Source of the DNA: VGLO01 sp964599285
GTDB lineage: Bacteria; Patescibacteriota; Minisyncoccia; Minisyncoccales; Staskawiczbacteraceae
Direction of reading: 5' to 3'
DNA: 25,188 nt
Assembly (NCBI GenBank): GCA_964599285.1
Contig: CAZREI010000014.1
Span: 1 to 25,188 of the forward strand
Part shown: positions 7,288 to 13,636 of the stretch, piece by piece
How the letters are laid out: each line of letters begins with the position of its first letter
Position numbering within the stretch: the stretch's first letter is position 1
Made by a program: the position numbers and the translations under genes
Notes under the pieces: model-generated
Told to the model about the DNA's origin: nothing
Seen by the model: only the letters and a program-made list of their open reading frames with translations
Database searches by the model: none

Positions 7288-7800
7288 ATGAGCATTAAAA
7301 CCGTTATCATTTCGCTTTGCGTGTGGATCCTTATTTTTGTCCTCGGGTTGGGGATTGGCATTTTGTACCAATCGCAAAAGAATGTTCCGCAAGTACAAGT
7401 CCAAGGCCAGGATCAAAAAGTTGCTGACGCCGTCAGCGCCCTAAACGCCAAAGTGGCAAGCCTTAAATCCTTAACTTCCCCGGTCATACTTTCCATCAGT
7501 GCCTACGGGAAAATCACCAACATCAATGGCAGGAATGTCACCATCACCCGCGGTAAAGACGCTATGGTACTTGCGTTAAAAAGCGATGCCAACATCAGTT
7601 CGGTGGCTTTTGCCGCGCCAGGGCCTTTGCCATCGGGATCAAAGAAACCGGCCAGCCCGGCACCAACTCCTACGGTCAAACAGCTTAGTTTACAGGATTT
7701 GAAAGTTGGCAACGATGTGACGGCGCGCGTCAGGGTGCTTGCAAGTGGTCAAATTGAAGGGCTTTCGGTAACGGTGTTGGCACCTACTGCTACAAAGTAA
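7288..7800 (+). CDS. Membrane-anchored protein with a small beta domain (DUF5666-like)
   Basis: 170 residues. Residues ~5-28 form one transmembrane helix (VIISLCVWILIFVLGLGIG). A short helical linker (VADAVSALNAKVASL) leads into a beta-rich domain beginning ISAYGKITNINGRNVTI, a pattern of G-x-I-x-x-I-x-G-x-x-x-T-I as in DUF5666 repeats that build an OB-like barrel. A low-complexity PSGSKKPASPAPTPT loop splits the domain. It is predicted to face outside the membrane. It is followed at once by a strong terminator, so it is probably monocistronic. Family assignment is by eye only. Confidence 0.7.
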   Translation: MSIKTVIISLCVWILIFVLGLGIGILYQSQKNVPQVQVQGQDQKVADAVSALNAKVASLKSLTSPVILSISAYGKITNINGRNVTITRGKDAMVLALKSDANISSVAFAAPGPLPSGSKKPASPAPTPTVKQLSLQDLKVGNDVTARVRVLASGQIEGLSVTVLAPTATK

Positions 7801-7807
7801 TTACTTT

Positions 7808-7846
7808 AAAAAACGGGCGTGCGGCCGCGGCCGCACGCCCGTTTTT
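7808..7846. terminator. Bidirectional GC-rich terminator
   Basis: GGGCGTGCGGCCG followed directly by its reverse complement makes a perfect 26-nt palindrome (7815-7840), with six As before it and five Ts after. It should terminate in both directions. A second hairpin, TGCAACT/AGTTGCA, lies at 7849-7871. Confidence 0.85.
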
Positions 7847-7903
7847 GCTGCAACTACTTCCGACAGTTGCAAAAAACCGGATTATTTGGTAGTGTAAAAA
7901 ACG

Positions 7904-8004
7904 TGAATCTAGAATCTTGTATCTTGAAGCTGGAATCGAATAACGAATTCAGAATTCTCTATTCCACATTCCATTCAAGCTACAAGCTTCAAGATTCAAG
8001 CTTC
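7904..8004. repeat. Inverted repeat of AAGCTT/GAATCTTGAA words
   Basis: The left arm has GAATCTAGAATCTTG and TATCTTGAAGCTGGAAT; the right arm has ATTCCATTCAAGCT and GCTTCAAGATTCAAGCTTC. The arms are imperfectly complementary over ~40 bp. It fills the leader of rpmF. It shares the design, but not the sequence, of the other word-type inverted repeats in this window. Confidence 0.55.
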
Positions 8005-8014
8005 TCAATATATT

Positions 8015-8302
8015 ATGGCTGTTCCACGACATAGGCATACCAAGTCAAAAGTGCACAAGCGCCGGATGCATATTTTCATTACGCCGGCGGCTTTGACGAC
8101 TTGCCCAAAATGCAAAGCTCCGGTTCGGCCGCACACCATTTGCCAGCACTGCGGATATTATAAAGGAAAGGAAGTCATCAACGTGCTTGGAAAACTTACC
8201 AAAAAAGAACGCAAACTGAAAGAAAAAGAAATAAAAGAAGCAGAAAAAGAACACTCCCACCAAGCACCGATGAGCATGGAAGAGATGTCGAAAAAATCAT
8301 AA
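8015..8302 (+). CDS. rpmF: Ribosomal protein bL32, zinc form, with a charged tail
   Basis: Component of the large ribosomal subunit. The start MAVPRHRHTKSKVHKRR is typical of bL32, and CPKC...CQHCG at ~28-47 forms the zinc knot. The 95-residue length exceeds the usual ~57-65, owing to a lysine/glutamate-rich C-terminal extension (~62-95) predicted to be helical. The ATG at 8015 follows directly on an AT-rich repeat; no Shine-Dalgarno is seen. Its stop codon abuts the TCTAATT element at 8301. Confidence 0.95.
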   Translation: MAVPRHRHTKSKVHKRRMHIFITPAALTTCPKCKAPVRPHTICQHCGYYKGKEVINVLGKLTKKERKLKEKEIKEAEKEHSHQAPMSMEEMSKKS

Positions 8303-8435
8303 TTATTCTAATTGTTCTAATTAACCTAATCAAATCCCAATGACAAAATGTCTAATGTTTGAAAGCACGATTTAAGAATTAGGCATCCACTTTTTATTTA
8401 GAGTAATTAGAGCACTTAGAATAATTAGAATAATT
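8301..8435. repeat. TCTAATT word element, copy 2
   Basis: A 135-bp element with inverted ends AATTATTCTAATT and AATTAGAATAATT. It has the same internal landmarks as 7043-7166 read from the other strand (CAAATCCCAA, then CATCCACTTTTT). It occupies the whole rpmF-nusB junction. Confidence 0.7.
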
Positions 8436-8440
8436 TACAA

Positions 8441-8869
8441 ATGGCCTCTAGACATTTGTCGCGTTCTATCGTCATGCAAAGCTTATACGAATGGGATTTT
8501 TATGGCCAAAAAAGCGGCGCCCTGGATGCTATTTTGCAAAGGAATATCAATGACTTTGGCCCGGGCCTGGAAGATCTGAATTTTGTCCGGGAATTGGCCC
8601 ATGGAGTCACCGAACACTTAAAAGAAATAGACAAAATCATTGAAACCGCGGCGCCTGAATGGCCCATTGCTCAAATTCCCGTCATTGACCGCAATGTCTT
8701 GCGAATGGGATTGTACGAACTTTTGTATAGCAATAAAGAAGAAGTGCCGCCCAAAGTTGCCATTAACGAAGCCATTGAGCTGGCCAAAACATTTTCGGGA
8801 CCTACCTCGGGCAAGTTTGTTAATGGAGTGCTGGGAACGGTGTATAAACAGTTAGAAGAAAAGGAGTAA
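8441..8869 (+). CDS. nusB: Transcription antitermination factor NusB
   Basis: 142-residue all-helical RNA-binding protein that pairs with S10 (NusE) in rRNA antitermination. Recognised by the N-terminal SRHLSRSIVMQSLYEWDF, the central IPVIDRNVLRMGLYELLY and the C-terminal VAINEAIELAKTF...FVNGVLG. Full length. The TAA stop falls inside the left end of the A1 inverted repeat (GGAGTAATCACG), so the element appears fitted to the gene end. Confidence 0.95.
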   Translation: MASRHLSRSIVMQSLYEWDFYGQKSGALDAILQRNINDFGPGLEDLNFVRELAHGVTEHLKEIDKIIETAAPEWPIAQIPVIDRNVLRMGLYELLYSNKEEVPPKVAINEAIELAKTFSGPTSGKFVNGVLGTVYKQLEEKE

Positions 8870-9021
8870 TCACGAATATACAAATCTAAAATAATATACA
8901 AATTTTACCAATATACAAATTCGCGCTGTCCGTCATTGCGAGGAGCGCCGAAGCAATCTTCACATTCGTATATTTGTAACATTTGTATATTTGATCGTAT
9001 TTGTATATTCGTGACCACTCC
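8863..9021. repeat. Long inverted repeat A, copy 1 (nusB/rnc junction)
   Basis: Ends GGAGTAATCACGAATATAC and GTATATTCGTGACCACTCC are inverted repeats. ATATACAAAT words repeat along both arms, giving a long imperfect hairpin, and a REP palindrome (8930-8961, CCGTCATTGCGAGGAGC...) sits at the apex. Copies 2 and 3 are at 9720-9877 and 15554-15703. The element begins inside nusB and ends 6 nt before the rnc start. Confidence 0.85.
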
Positions 9022-9027
9022 ATTGAA

Positions 9028-9720
9028 ATGAAAGATTTTTCCTTATTTGAAAAAAAGCTGGGGATTCAGTTTAATGACAAAAAGTTGCTGGCTCAGGCTT
9101 TCGTGCATCGGTCTTACTTAAACGAAAATCCGGAATTTAATTTGGAGCAAAACGAAAGGCTGGAATTTTTGGGAGACGCGGTGCTGGAATTGATTGTCAC
9201 CGAATACCTTTACAAAGAATTTCCACAAAAAGCCGAGGGCGAGCTGACCAATTGGCGCGCCGCGCTGGTCAATGCCAAGATGCTGACCAAAGTGGCCGAG
9301 GAACTGGGATTTAACGATTTTTTGCTATTAAGCCGTGGCGAGACCAAAGAACTTGGCAAAGCTCGCCAGTACATTTTGGCCAATACGTTTGAAGCTTTCA
9401 TTGGGGCGCTGTATCTTGACCTGGGCTACCAAGCGGCCGATGCATTCATTAAAAAATATTTGATAAAAGAATTGCCGGAAATTATCCAAAGCGGGTCGTA
9501 TAAAGATGCCAAGTCGGCATTTCAGGAAAAGGCACAGGACAAAGAAGGCGTTACGCCGGCTTATAAAATTGTCAAAGAGTGGGGTCCGGATCACAAAAAA
9601 AAGTTTACCGTGGGAGTATTCCTGCGAGCAGACTTGGTGGCCGAAGGCGAAGGATACTCAAAACAGGAAGCGGAAGAAGAGGCGGCCAAGAAGGCATTAG
9701 AAATTAAACATTGGGAATAG
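9028..9720 (+). CDS. rnc: Ribonuclease III
   Basis: Cleaves double-stranded RNA in rRNA and mRNA processing. 230 residues from ATG 9028. The longer reading from 9001 would begin inside repeat A1, so 9028 is preferred. The endonuclease domain carries the signature NERLEFLGDAVLELIVTEY with the catalytic E and D, a second acidic site in TFEAFIGALYLDLG, and a C-terminal double-stranded RNA-binding domain (~150-230, ending SKQEAEEEAAKKALE). No Shine-Dalgarno is evident. The gene is bracketed by two copies of a ~158-bp inverted repeat whose transcripts would be long duplexes, i.e. plausible substrates of its own product. Confidence 0.97.
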   Translation: MKDFSLFEKKLGIQFNDKKLLAQAFVHRSYLNENPEFNLEQNERLEFLGDAVLELIVTEYLYKEFPQKAEGELTNWRAALVNAKMLTKVAEELGFNDFLLLSRGETKELGKARQYILANTFEAFIGALYLDLGYQAADAFIKKYLIKELPEIIQSGSYKDAKSAFQEKAQDKEGVTPAYKIVKEWGPDHKKKFTVGVFLRADLVAEGEGYSKQEAEEEAAKKALEIKHWE

Positions 9721-9877
9721 GAGTAATCACGAATATACGAATTAAAAATAATATACAAATTTTACCAATATACAAATCTCGCCGCCGTCATGGCGATCCA
9801 TAGCGCGGCAATCCAGCACATTCGTATATTGGTAACATTTGTATATTTGGGAATATTCGTATATTCGTGACTACTCC
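9720..9877. repeat. Long inverted repeat A, copy 2 (rnc/rpsP junction)
   Basis: Same ends as copy 1 (GGAGTAATCACGAATATAC, ...ATTCGTGACTACTCC). The first base is the last base of the rnc stop codon, and the element ends 11 nt before rpsP. The apex is a different REP variant (GTCATGGCGATCC...GGCAATCCAG). Confidence 0.85.
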
Positions 9878-9888
9878 AATCCAAAATT

Positions 9889-10356
9889 ATGCTTACTATA
9901 CGTTTGACACGAAAAGGTAAAAAAAATCAGCCATTCTTCAGAATCGTGGTGATTGACAAACGCCGGTCTGCCAAGGGCGGCCGCGCGGTTGAAGAGTTGG
10001 GATACGTAAATCCCTTAACCAAAAAACACTCTTTGGAAAAAGACCGGATTTTATATTGGATTTCCAAAGGTGCCAAACCAACACCAAGAATCCACAATTT
10101 GCTGGTTTCTGAAAAAGTAATTGAAGCGCCAAAAATAAAACTGTTTAGCGTAACCAAAAAAGCCAAAGCCATCGCGCGGGCGCAAGCGCCCACGCCGCAG
10201 ATTAACGCGGATAAAACGCAGATAAACGCGGATGTGAAAGTCGAAACGCCAAAAGAGGAGCCATCCGCCTCCGCTGAAGCTACAGCGGGCAAGGAAAAAC
10301 CAGCGGAGCCATCTGCGTCCGTAGAAACTCCGGTGGACAAGGAAAAAACCTCCTAA
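9889..10356 (+). CDS. rpsP: Ribosomal protein bS16 with a repeat-built tail
   Basis: Small-subunit assembly protein. Residues 1-~85 are canonical bS16: MLTIRLTRKGKKNQPFFRIV, then GYVNPLTKK and a DRILYWISKGAKPT helix. The remaining ~70 residues are an extension. PQINADKTQINAD is encoded by a tandem ACGCGGATA/ACGCAGATA word (10198-10233). After it a ~45-nt unit is repeated twice (10258-10302, 10306-10350), giving EPSASAEATAGKEKP and EPSASVETPVDKEK. The tail is acidic/alanine-proline rich and probably disordered on the ribosome surface. A terminator follows, so the ancestral link to khpA/trmD is broken here. Confidence 0.96.
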   Translation: MLTIRLTRKGKKNQPFFRIVVIDKRRSAKGGRAVEELGYVNPLTKKHSLEKDRILYWISKGAKPTPRIHNLLVSEKVIEAPKIKLFSVTKKAKAIARAQAPTPQINADKTQINADVKVETPKEEPSASAEATAGKEKPAEPSASVETPVDKEKTS

Positions 10357-10382
10357 CCTAATAACTTTATTATGCGACAATG

Positions 10383-10408
10383 AAATGCCCTTAATAAAGG
10401 GCATTTTT
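10383..10408 (+). terminator. Terminator after rpsP
   Basis: AAATGCCC (10383-10390) pairs with GGGCATTT (10399-10406) around a TTAATAAA loop, followed by more Ts. Confidence 0.85.
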
Positions 10409-10440
10409 GCTGTTGAGTTTCACTAGAAGCTTTGCACCAA

Positions 10441-10585
10441 TCGTCATTGCGAGTCCCGACCGCAGACCCGCTTAGCGGGCCCGCAGTCGGAGACGCGGCA
10501 ATCCAGTCGTTGTCATTCCCAGCTTGGCTGGGAATCCAGGGTCGCGCTAATATTCTGGATCCCAGGTCGCGGCCTGGGATGACAC
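10441..10585. repeat. Two REP-type repeats, the first with a nested palindrome
   Basis: 10442-10506 is a CGTCATTGCGAG...GGCAATCCAG repeat split by ACCCGCTTAGCGGGC (10466-10480), with CCGCAG duplicated on both sides (10460-10465 and 10481-10486). 10511-10585 is a different inverted repeat with ends TGTCATTCCCAG and CTGGGATGACA. Together they separate rpsP from the accessory block. Confidence 0.8.
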
Positions 10586-10594
10586 GATTGGGGC

Positions 10595-10623
10595 TTGACA
10601 GGGTGTCTTGATAGTAGTATAAT
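10595..10623 (+). promoter_or_regulatory. Consensus promoter of the accessory block
   Basis: TTGACA (10595-10600), a 17-bp spacer and TATAAT (10618-10623): a perfect sigma70 consensus. The first gene starts about 258 nt downstream, so the transcript begins with a long structured leader (element L1). Confidence 0.9.
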
Positions 10624-10664
10624 CAAGATATAGATAAACAAGGTAAGTTACTTGAAAATTCTAA

Positions 10665-10807
10665 GCAGGCGTGAAAATAAGTTGAATTTGTGCCTGCTAC
10701 CTTTCTTTCAGGTCACCGTTGGTAAGCGCAACGCGCATGGATATTTTTAGCCCAATGGTTAAAAAGCCAAGCGCCAACCGCCACCAAGGATGATTTGAAA
10801 GAAGGGG
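10665..10807 (+). promoter_or_regulatory. Leader element L1 (inverted repeat before gene A)
   Basis: Hairpin GCAGGC (10665-10670)/GCCTGC (10692-10697), then the pyrimidine arm CCTTTCTTTCA (10700-10710), a ~85-nt variable loop with its own pairings, then the purine arm TGAAAGAAGGGG (10796-10807). The pyrimidine and purine arms are complementary. Four further copies of this plan precede the other units of the block (L2-L5). Confidence 0.7.
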
Positions 10808-10887
10808 ACCGCGTTGGTTCTTTTCAGCATCGTGAGACGTTCTCATTGTGCGACAAAATGGTGGCTTCATTTTGAAAGGTGAAAGCT

Positions 10888-11232
10888 ATGATAACAACTA
10901 CGATCGAGTTCGTACGGGAGTTGCTCGCAGCTCCTGCGGTAGATTGCCGCGTTGGGCCAGATGGTCTTTGTGGCATTGAGCGGGCAGATCGCTACCTCGT
11001 TGGTAACCTGCAGGTCGAGCCCTCCATCGCCAAAAAGACATTGGCTGATTTCGATGAGCTACAACTCCCACCTGGCAAGGAGATGACCCTAGAGGTTATC
11101 GATATGCCAGAGCCGATGCGTGGCTGGCTCGGCCATCAGTATGCAGGGTTCGTTCTAGCGTGGTATCAAGACCACCTCACAGATGAAGAAACCGATGAGC
11201 CACCGCCAGTGGTTATCGTGTTTCCCAATTAG
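10888..11232 (+). CDS. Accessory gene A, unknown function
   Basis: 114-residue soluble acidic protein starting at ATG 10888, with AAAGGTG 7-13 nt upstream. I do not recognise a family. It has a plausible mixed alpha/beta composition (TIEFVRELLAAP, YLVGNLQVEPSIAKKTL) and ends in a strand-like VVIVFPN. After the stop, the +1 frame continues open for ~28 codons with protein-like composition up to TAA at about 11309, so a frameshift near the 3' end is possible. It is the first gene under the consensus promoter at 10595 and sits behind leader L1. GC content and Shine-Dalgarno strength look higher than in the neighbouring housekeeping genes. Confidence 0.6.
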   Translation: MITTTIEFVRELLAAPAVDCRVGPDGLCGIERADRYLVGNLQVEPSIAKKTLADFDELQLPPGKEMTLEVIDMPEPMRGWLGHQYAGFVLAWYQDHLTDEETDEPPPVVIVFPN

Positions 11233-11332
11233 GGAATATGGCGAGCCGGTGCCCATCAAGACCGACCCGGAGATGCCATGGCACGATGTCACAAAAGTCC
11301 GTCTGGGCTAATTCTGGACGAGAGGTCATTAT

Positions 11333-11463
11333 GTCGGAGGAGAATGCCAAAAAGCAAATTCCTCCGACCTTTCTTTCAAATCATTCATTGGATCAATCAC
11401 TGACTACATAAAGATATTATGGTAGAATTTCAGAATGACAACGATAGTGATTTGAAAGAAGGG
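11333..11463 (+). promoter_or_regulatory. Leader element L2 (before gene B)
   Basis: Hairpin GTCGGAGGA (11333-11341)/TCCTCCGAC (11360-11368) with loop ATGCCAAAAAGCAAA, then CCTTTCTTTCAAATCA, and after ~70 nt TGATTTGAAAGAAGGG (11448-11463). The two arms are perfectly complementary over at least 11 bp. An inner stem ATCACT/AGTGAT adds to it. The loop and the stretch GGTAGAATTTCAGAATGAC are shared with L5. Confidence 0.8.
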
Positions 11464-11534
11464 AATACGCGTCGAACCCTTTGTCGTATTGTGCGACAGA
11501 GACGCAATTGGCTTTTCAGTGAAAGGGTAAAACC

Positions 11535-11918
11535 ATGCGAATCGAATTGGCAAATCGAGACCTCGAGCTAGTGGCGATCGACAATTACCTCATTTCTCCA
11601 GAAACCAATCTAGGGGAACAGGTGTTGATGCTCTGCGAGCGGGATTCTCGCGCGCCAGCTCAGTTTGAGATCAATGGCAGAAATGTCGTGTTCATCTGGT
11701 CGATGGACACCGACGACAACCAAATCCATCAAGCGATGAAAGCGCTGCAATGGGCCGGATGGAAAGGTCCGTTTGGTGCTTATGCCGCATCCTCCAGCAT
11801 CGCAAAGTATTATGCTGGAGAAAATGATTACATGGTTTTGTTGGATTGCCCTTTGCAACCAACAGCTTTGCCAGTGGGCTGGGAATGCACTGGCGTAAAG
11901 GAGGTATCGTATGATTGA
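11535..11918 (+). CDS. Accessory gene B, unknown function
   Basis: 127 residues, starting at ATG 11535 behind GAAAGGG. No family recognised. Soluble, mildly acidic; segments such as GRNVVFIWSMDTDDNQIHQAMKAL suggest alternating strands and helices. The TGA stop lies inside the start region of gene C (8-nt overlap), so B and C form one translationally coupled unit behind leader L2. The region between L2 and the start contains TTGTCG/TGCGACA, also partly present before gene A (TTGTGCGACA in both), which suggests that the two leaders share further structure. Confidence 0.6.
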   Translation: MRIELANRDLELVAIDNYLISPETNLGEQVLMLCERDSRAPAQFEINGRNVVFIWSMDTDDNQIHQAMKALQWAGWKGPFGAYAASSSIAKYYAGENDYMVLLDCPLQPTALPVGWECTGVKEVSYD

Positions 11919-12123
11919 GCCAATGCGTCCGTGCCCCGATTGTGGGTGCGATGCGTTCACCGCAAAATTGGTGGTGGACAAAACGCATCAAAATGGTTCC
12001 AGCGATAGACATATTGATTACAGGTATGTCTGTGGAACCGTTTACCGCCGGAAGTTTTTAAACTTCCCAAATGGCGGCTCTGCAGTAGAGCGAGTGGCAC
12101 TCTGCAAAAAAGTGCGCTCGTGA
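11911..12123 (+). CDS. Accessory gene C, small putative zinc-binding protein
   Basis: 70 residues. ATG 11911 overlaps the end of gene B and has GGAGG 6 nt upstream inside gene B. CPDCGCDAF at residues 8-16 and a later YVCGTVYRRKF resemble a degenerate zinc ribbon, but the second CxxC has only one cysteine, so metal binding is uncertain. Basic C-terminus (CKKVRS). No family recognised. Confidence 0.6.
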   Translation: MIEPMRPCPDCGCDAFTAKLVVDKTHQNGSSDRHIDYRYVCGTVYRRKFLNFPNGGSAVERVALCKKVRS

Positions 12124-12226
12124 TTCAAAATCTCCTCCTGGATAAAATCAGGATGGTTGGAGGACTCCTCGACCTTCGTAAAAAAAAGAGGATCATGCGC
12201 AACTCGTCCGCGCTAAGTGACGAGTC
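12124..12226. other. Intergenic hairpins after gene C
   Basis: About 100 nt without a gene. It contains ACTCGTC...GACGAGT (about 12202-12225) enclosing CGCGCTAAG, and CTCCTCC/GGAGGA pairings. Possibly the terminator region of the B-C unit; no T-run follows. Confidence 0.35.
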
Positions 12227-12407
12227 GGGAAACGGAATTTCCAGTTTCCCCCTACTTTCAGTTCACTATTCGCAATTCGCAATTTTGTAGATTAGCATAA
12301 GATTTGTCCCGATGCCCGATGGCATACGGGATCTCGTATTAAAATGTTCTACATTTTTATCGGGATAGATTTGCATTATGTTGCGCTTTAGCGCACTGAA
12401 AGAAGGG
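12227..12407 (+). promoter_or_regulatory. Leader element L3 (before gene D), loaded with repeats
   Basis: Hairpin GGGAAAC (12227-12233)/GTTTCCC (12244-12250), the pyrimidine arm CCTACTTTCAG (12251-12261) and the purine arm CTGAAAGAAGGG (12396-12407). The long loop holds repeat W1 copy 3 interrupted by the cloverleaf, then TGCGCTTTAGCGCA (12382-12395). It is the most diverged of the five leaders. Confidence 0.6.
12272..12380. repeat. W1 copy 3 interrupted by a cloverleaf element
   Basis: W1 (12272-12306, AATTTTGTAGATTAGCATAA then GATTTG) resumes at 12366 as TAGATTTGCATTA. In between sits a 59-nt element (12307-12365) with outer stem TCCCGAT/ATCGGGA and inner hairpins GCCCGATGGC, ATACGGGATCTCGTAT and AAAATGT/ACATTTT. 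The uninterrupted version is at 10-58 on the other strand. Confidence 0.8.
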
Positions 12408-12452
12408 AGTACTTTTAAAATTTTACTAAACATTTTGTTTCGGGGGAGAAAT

Positions 12453-12536
12453 ATGGAAGTAACACAACAGTATTTTCATCTTTCTCCTTCGAATCGGGGA
12501 ACGGTTTGCCAGGCGCGCTGGCAAGTCGTAAAATAA
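12453..12536 (+). CDS. Possible 27-residue leader ORF before gene D
   Basis: ATG 12453 follows GGGGGAG by 4 nt and opens a 27-codon frame (MEVTQQYFHLSPSNRGTV...) ending TAA at 12536. This is 71 nt before gene D. It may be a small protein or a leader peptide coupling translation to gene D. It contains the palindrome GCCAGGCGCGCTGGC. Weak evidence, no homology known. Confidence 0.3.
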   Translation: MEVTQQYFHLSPSNRGTVCQARWQVVK

Positions 12537-12607
12537 ATCCTATGTTTTGGGAATATCTTTGGGGATGCCATGTCCTGCGCGTCAAAGATCCCAAAAAGGA
12601 GCGTATT

Positions 12608-13426
12608 ATGGCAAAATTTCTACACCAGGTGTGCCAGTTGGCCGCGTTGGCAGTGGATGTTTTCTTCTTAACATGGTTGATGCTGGACGAGAGATTGTCT
12701 AAGCGCAGCCGTCATCCTCGGCAGTGGCCATTGAAAAAATTGGATGCCATGTTTCCGGTACAGCCGACCGAAGTGGCCAATCCGCCATCACCAGCAATCT
12801 TGCAATTTCCCGTCGCCGCAATTGCCCCAACGCAACCTCCGCCCGCGGAAATTGCTCTGGCATCGGCGACAGAAGACGCCGCTGTTTTAGCGAAAACTCC
12901 GGAGCCGGAAAAGTTGACAGAGACTGCAAGTAAAGCGGCTCCAGCTCCGGCGTTAGCGATCCGTCGTGCGCCAATCAAAGTGCGGACTCAAACGGAGTTA
13001 ACGAGAGAAGCGGTAAACCTGTTCGACAGGTTTGTCCACTTGCTCCCAGACGATCTGCGTGGCGCTAAGGTTCTGAGGCGAAGATTCTTTCTTGAGGGAA
13101 GCGATGGCCAGCGCCTCATCACGACACTGGGAGAGATTATCGCCACCGGTGCCTTGGACAGTTATGCTGCGGCGGACATGACGTTTCTGTGGCACGAACG
13201 CGGCGCCCAGAATGGCTCGCAAAAGCTGGCCGAAGTGCCCGAAAACAAACGGGCGCCAAGCCTCCTTAATGCCTTGCTTTGCCAAGCAAGGGAGAAAACC
13301 GAAGCTTTGGCGCCAAAGCCAGCAATTTTTCCGCGTCACCTGACCACAAATCCAGTACATAGATTCTCTGGTCGCAGGACCGGCAAAACGGCTCGGGAAA
13401 AGGCCAAGCAATTGGCTAGAAAATAA
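12608..13426 (+). CDS. Accessory gene D, membrane-anchored protein with a proline/alanine linker
   Basis: 272 residues from ATG 12608, chosen because AAGGAG (12596-12601) lies 6 nt upstream; the frame is open back to 12506 but without a better start. Residues ~8-25 are hydrophobic (LAALAVDVFFLTWLML). A low-complexity Ala/Pro/Glu linker follows (~45-120), then a predicted helical domain (~125-215, LTREAVNLFDRFVHLLPDDL... ALDSYAAADMTFLW) and a basic tail (RRTGKTAREKAKQLARK). No family recognised. The layout (anchor, flexible linker, folded domain, basic end) suggests a protein tethered at the membrane. It stands alone between leaders L3 and L4. Confidence 0.6.
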   Translation: MAKFLHQVCQLAALAVDVFFLTWLMLDERLSKRSRHPRQWPLKKLDAMFPVQPTEVANPPSPAILQFPVAAIAPTQPPPAEIALASATEDAAVLAKTPEPEKLTETASKAAPAPALAIRRAPIKVRTQTELTREAVNLFDRFVHLLPDDLRGAKVLRRRFFLEGSDGQRLITTLGEIIATGALDSYAAADMTFLWHERGAQNGSQKLAEVPENKRAPSLLNALLCQAREKTEALAPKPAIFPRHLTTNPVHRFSGRRTGKTAREKAKQLARK

Positions 13427-13446
13427 TCGCTCTTTTCATGGCTCAT

Positions 13447-13599
13447 GGCCAATCGTTCGCGATTCATTATTCATTGCGAACGATTGGCCCCTTTCTTTCA
13501 GTTCGTTATTGGTTTCATTGGTATGGCCGTCGCGCGCCCGAAGGCGCGCGACGGATTAGTATCATTGGTATCGCTTACGATAGCGCTATGAAAGAAGGG
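13447..13599 (+). promoter_or_regulatory. Leader element L4 (before gene E)
   Basis: A strong 14-bp hairpin GGCCAATCGTTCGC (13447-13460)/GCGAACGATTGGCC (13476-13489), the pyrimidine arm CCCTTTCTTTCAG and the purine arm TGAAAGAAGGG (13589-13599). The loop contains a GC-rich hairpin GTCGCGCGCC-CGAA-GGCGCGCGAC. It has the same order of parts as L1, L2, L3 and L5, with different stem sequences. Confidence 0.75.
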
Positions 13600-13636
13600 A
13601 ATCAGTACCGTAACTTTTTCAAAAAAGGAGGCCAGT

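Noticed and set aside
9001..9027. Longer start for rnc
   Set aside because: It would translate the end of repeat A; the conserved protein begins at ATG 9028.
10700..10711. CTTTCTTTCAG as a spliceosomal-type 3' splice site
   Set aside because: It pairs with the downstream GAAAGAAGGG arm in every copy, which explains the pyrimidine run better; bacteria have no spliceosome.
12506..12607. Longer start for accessory gene D
   Set aside because: No ribosome site at TTG 12506 or ATG 12542, whereas ATG 12608 has an ideal AAGGAG 6 nt upstream and begins directly with the membrane helix.
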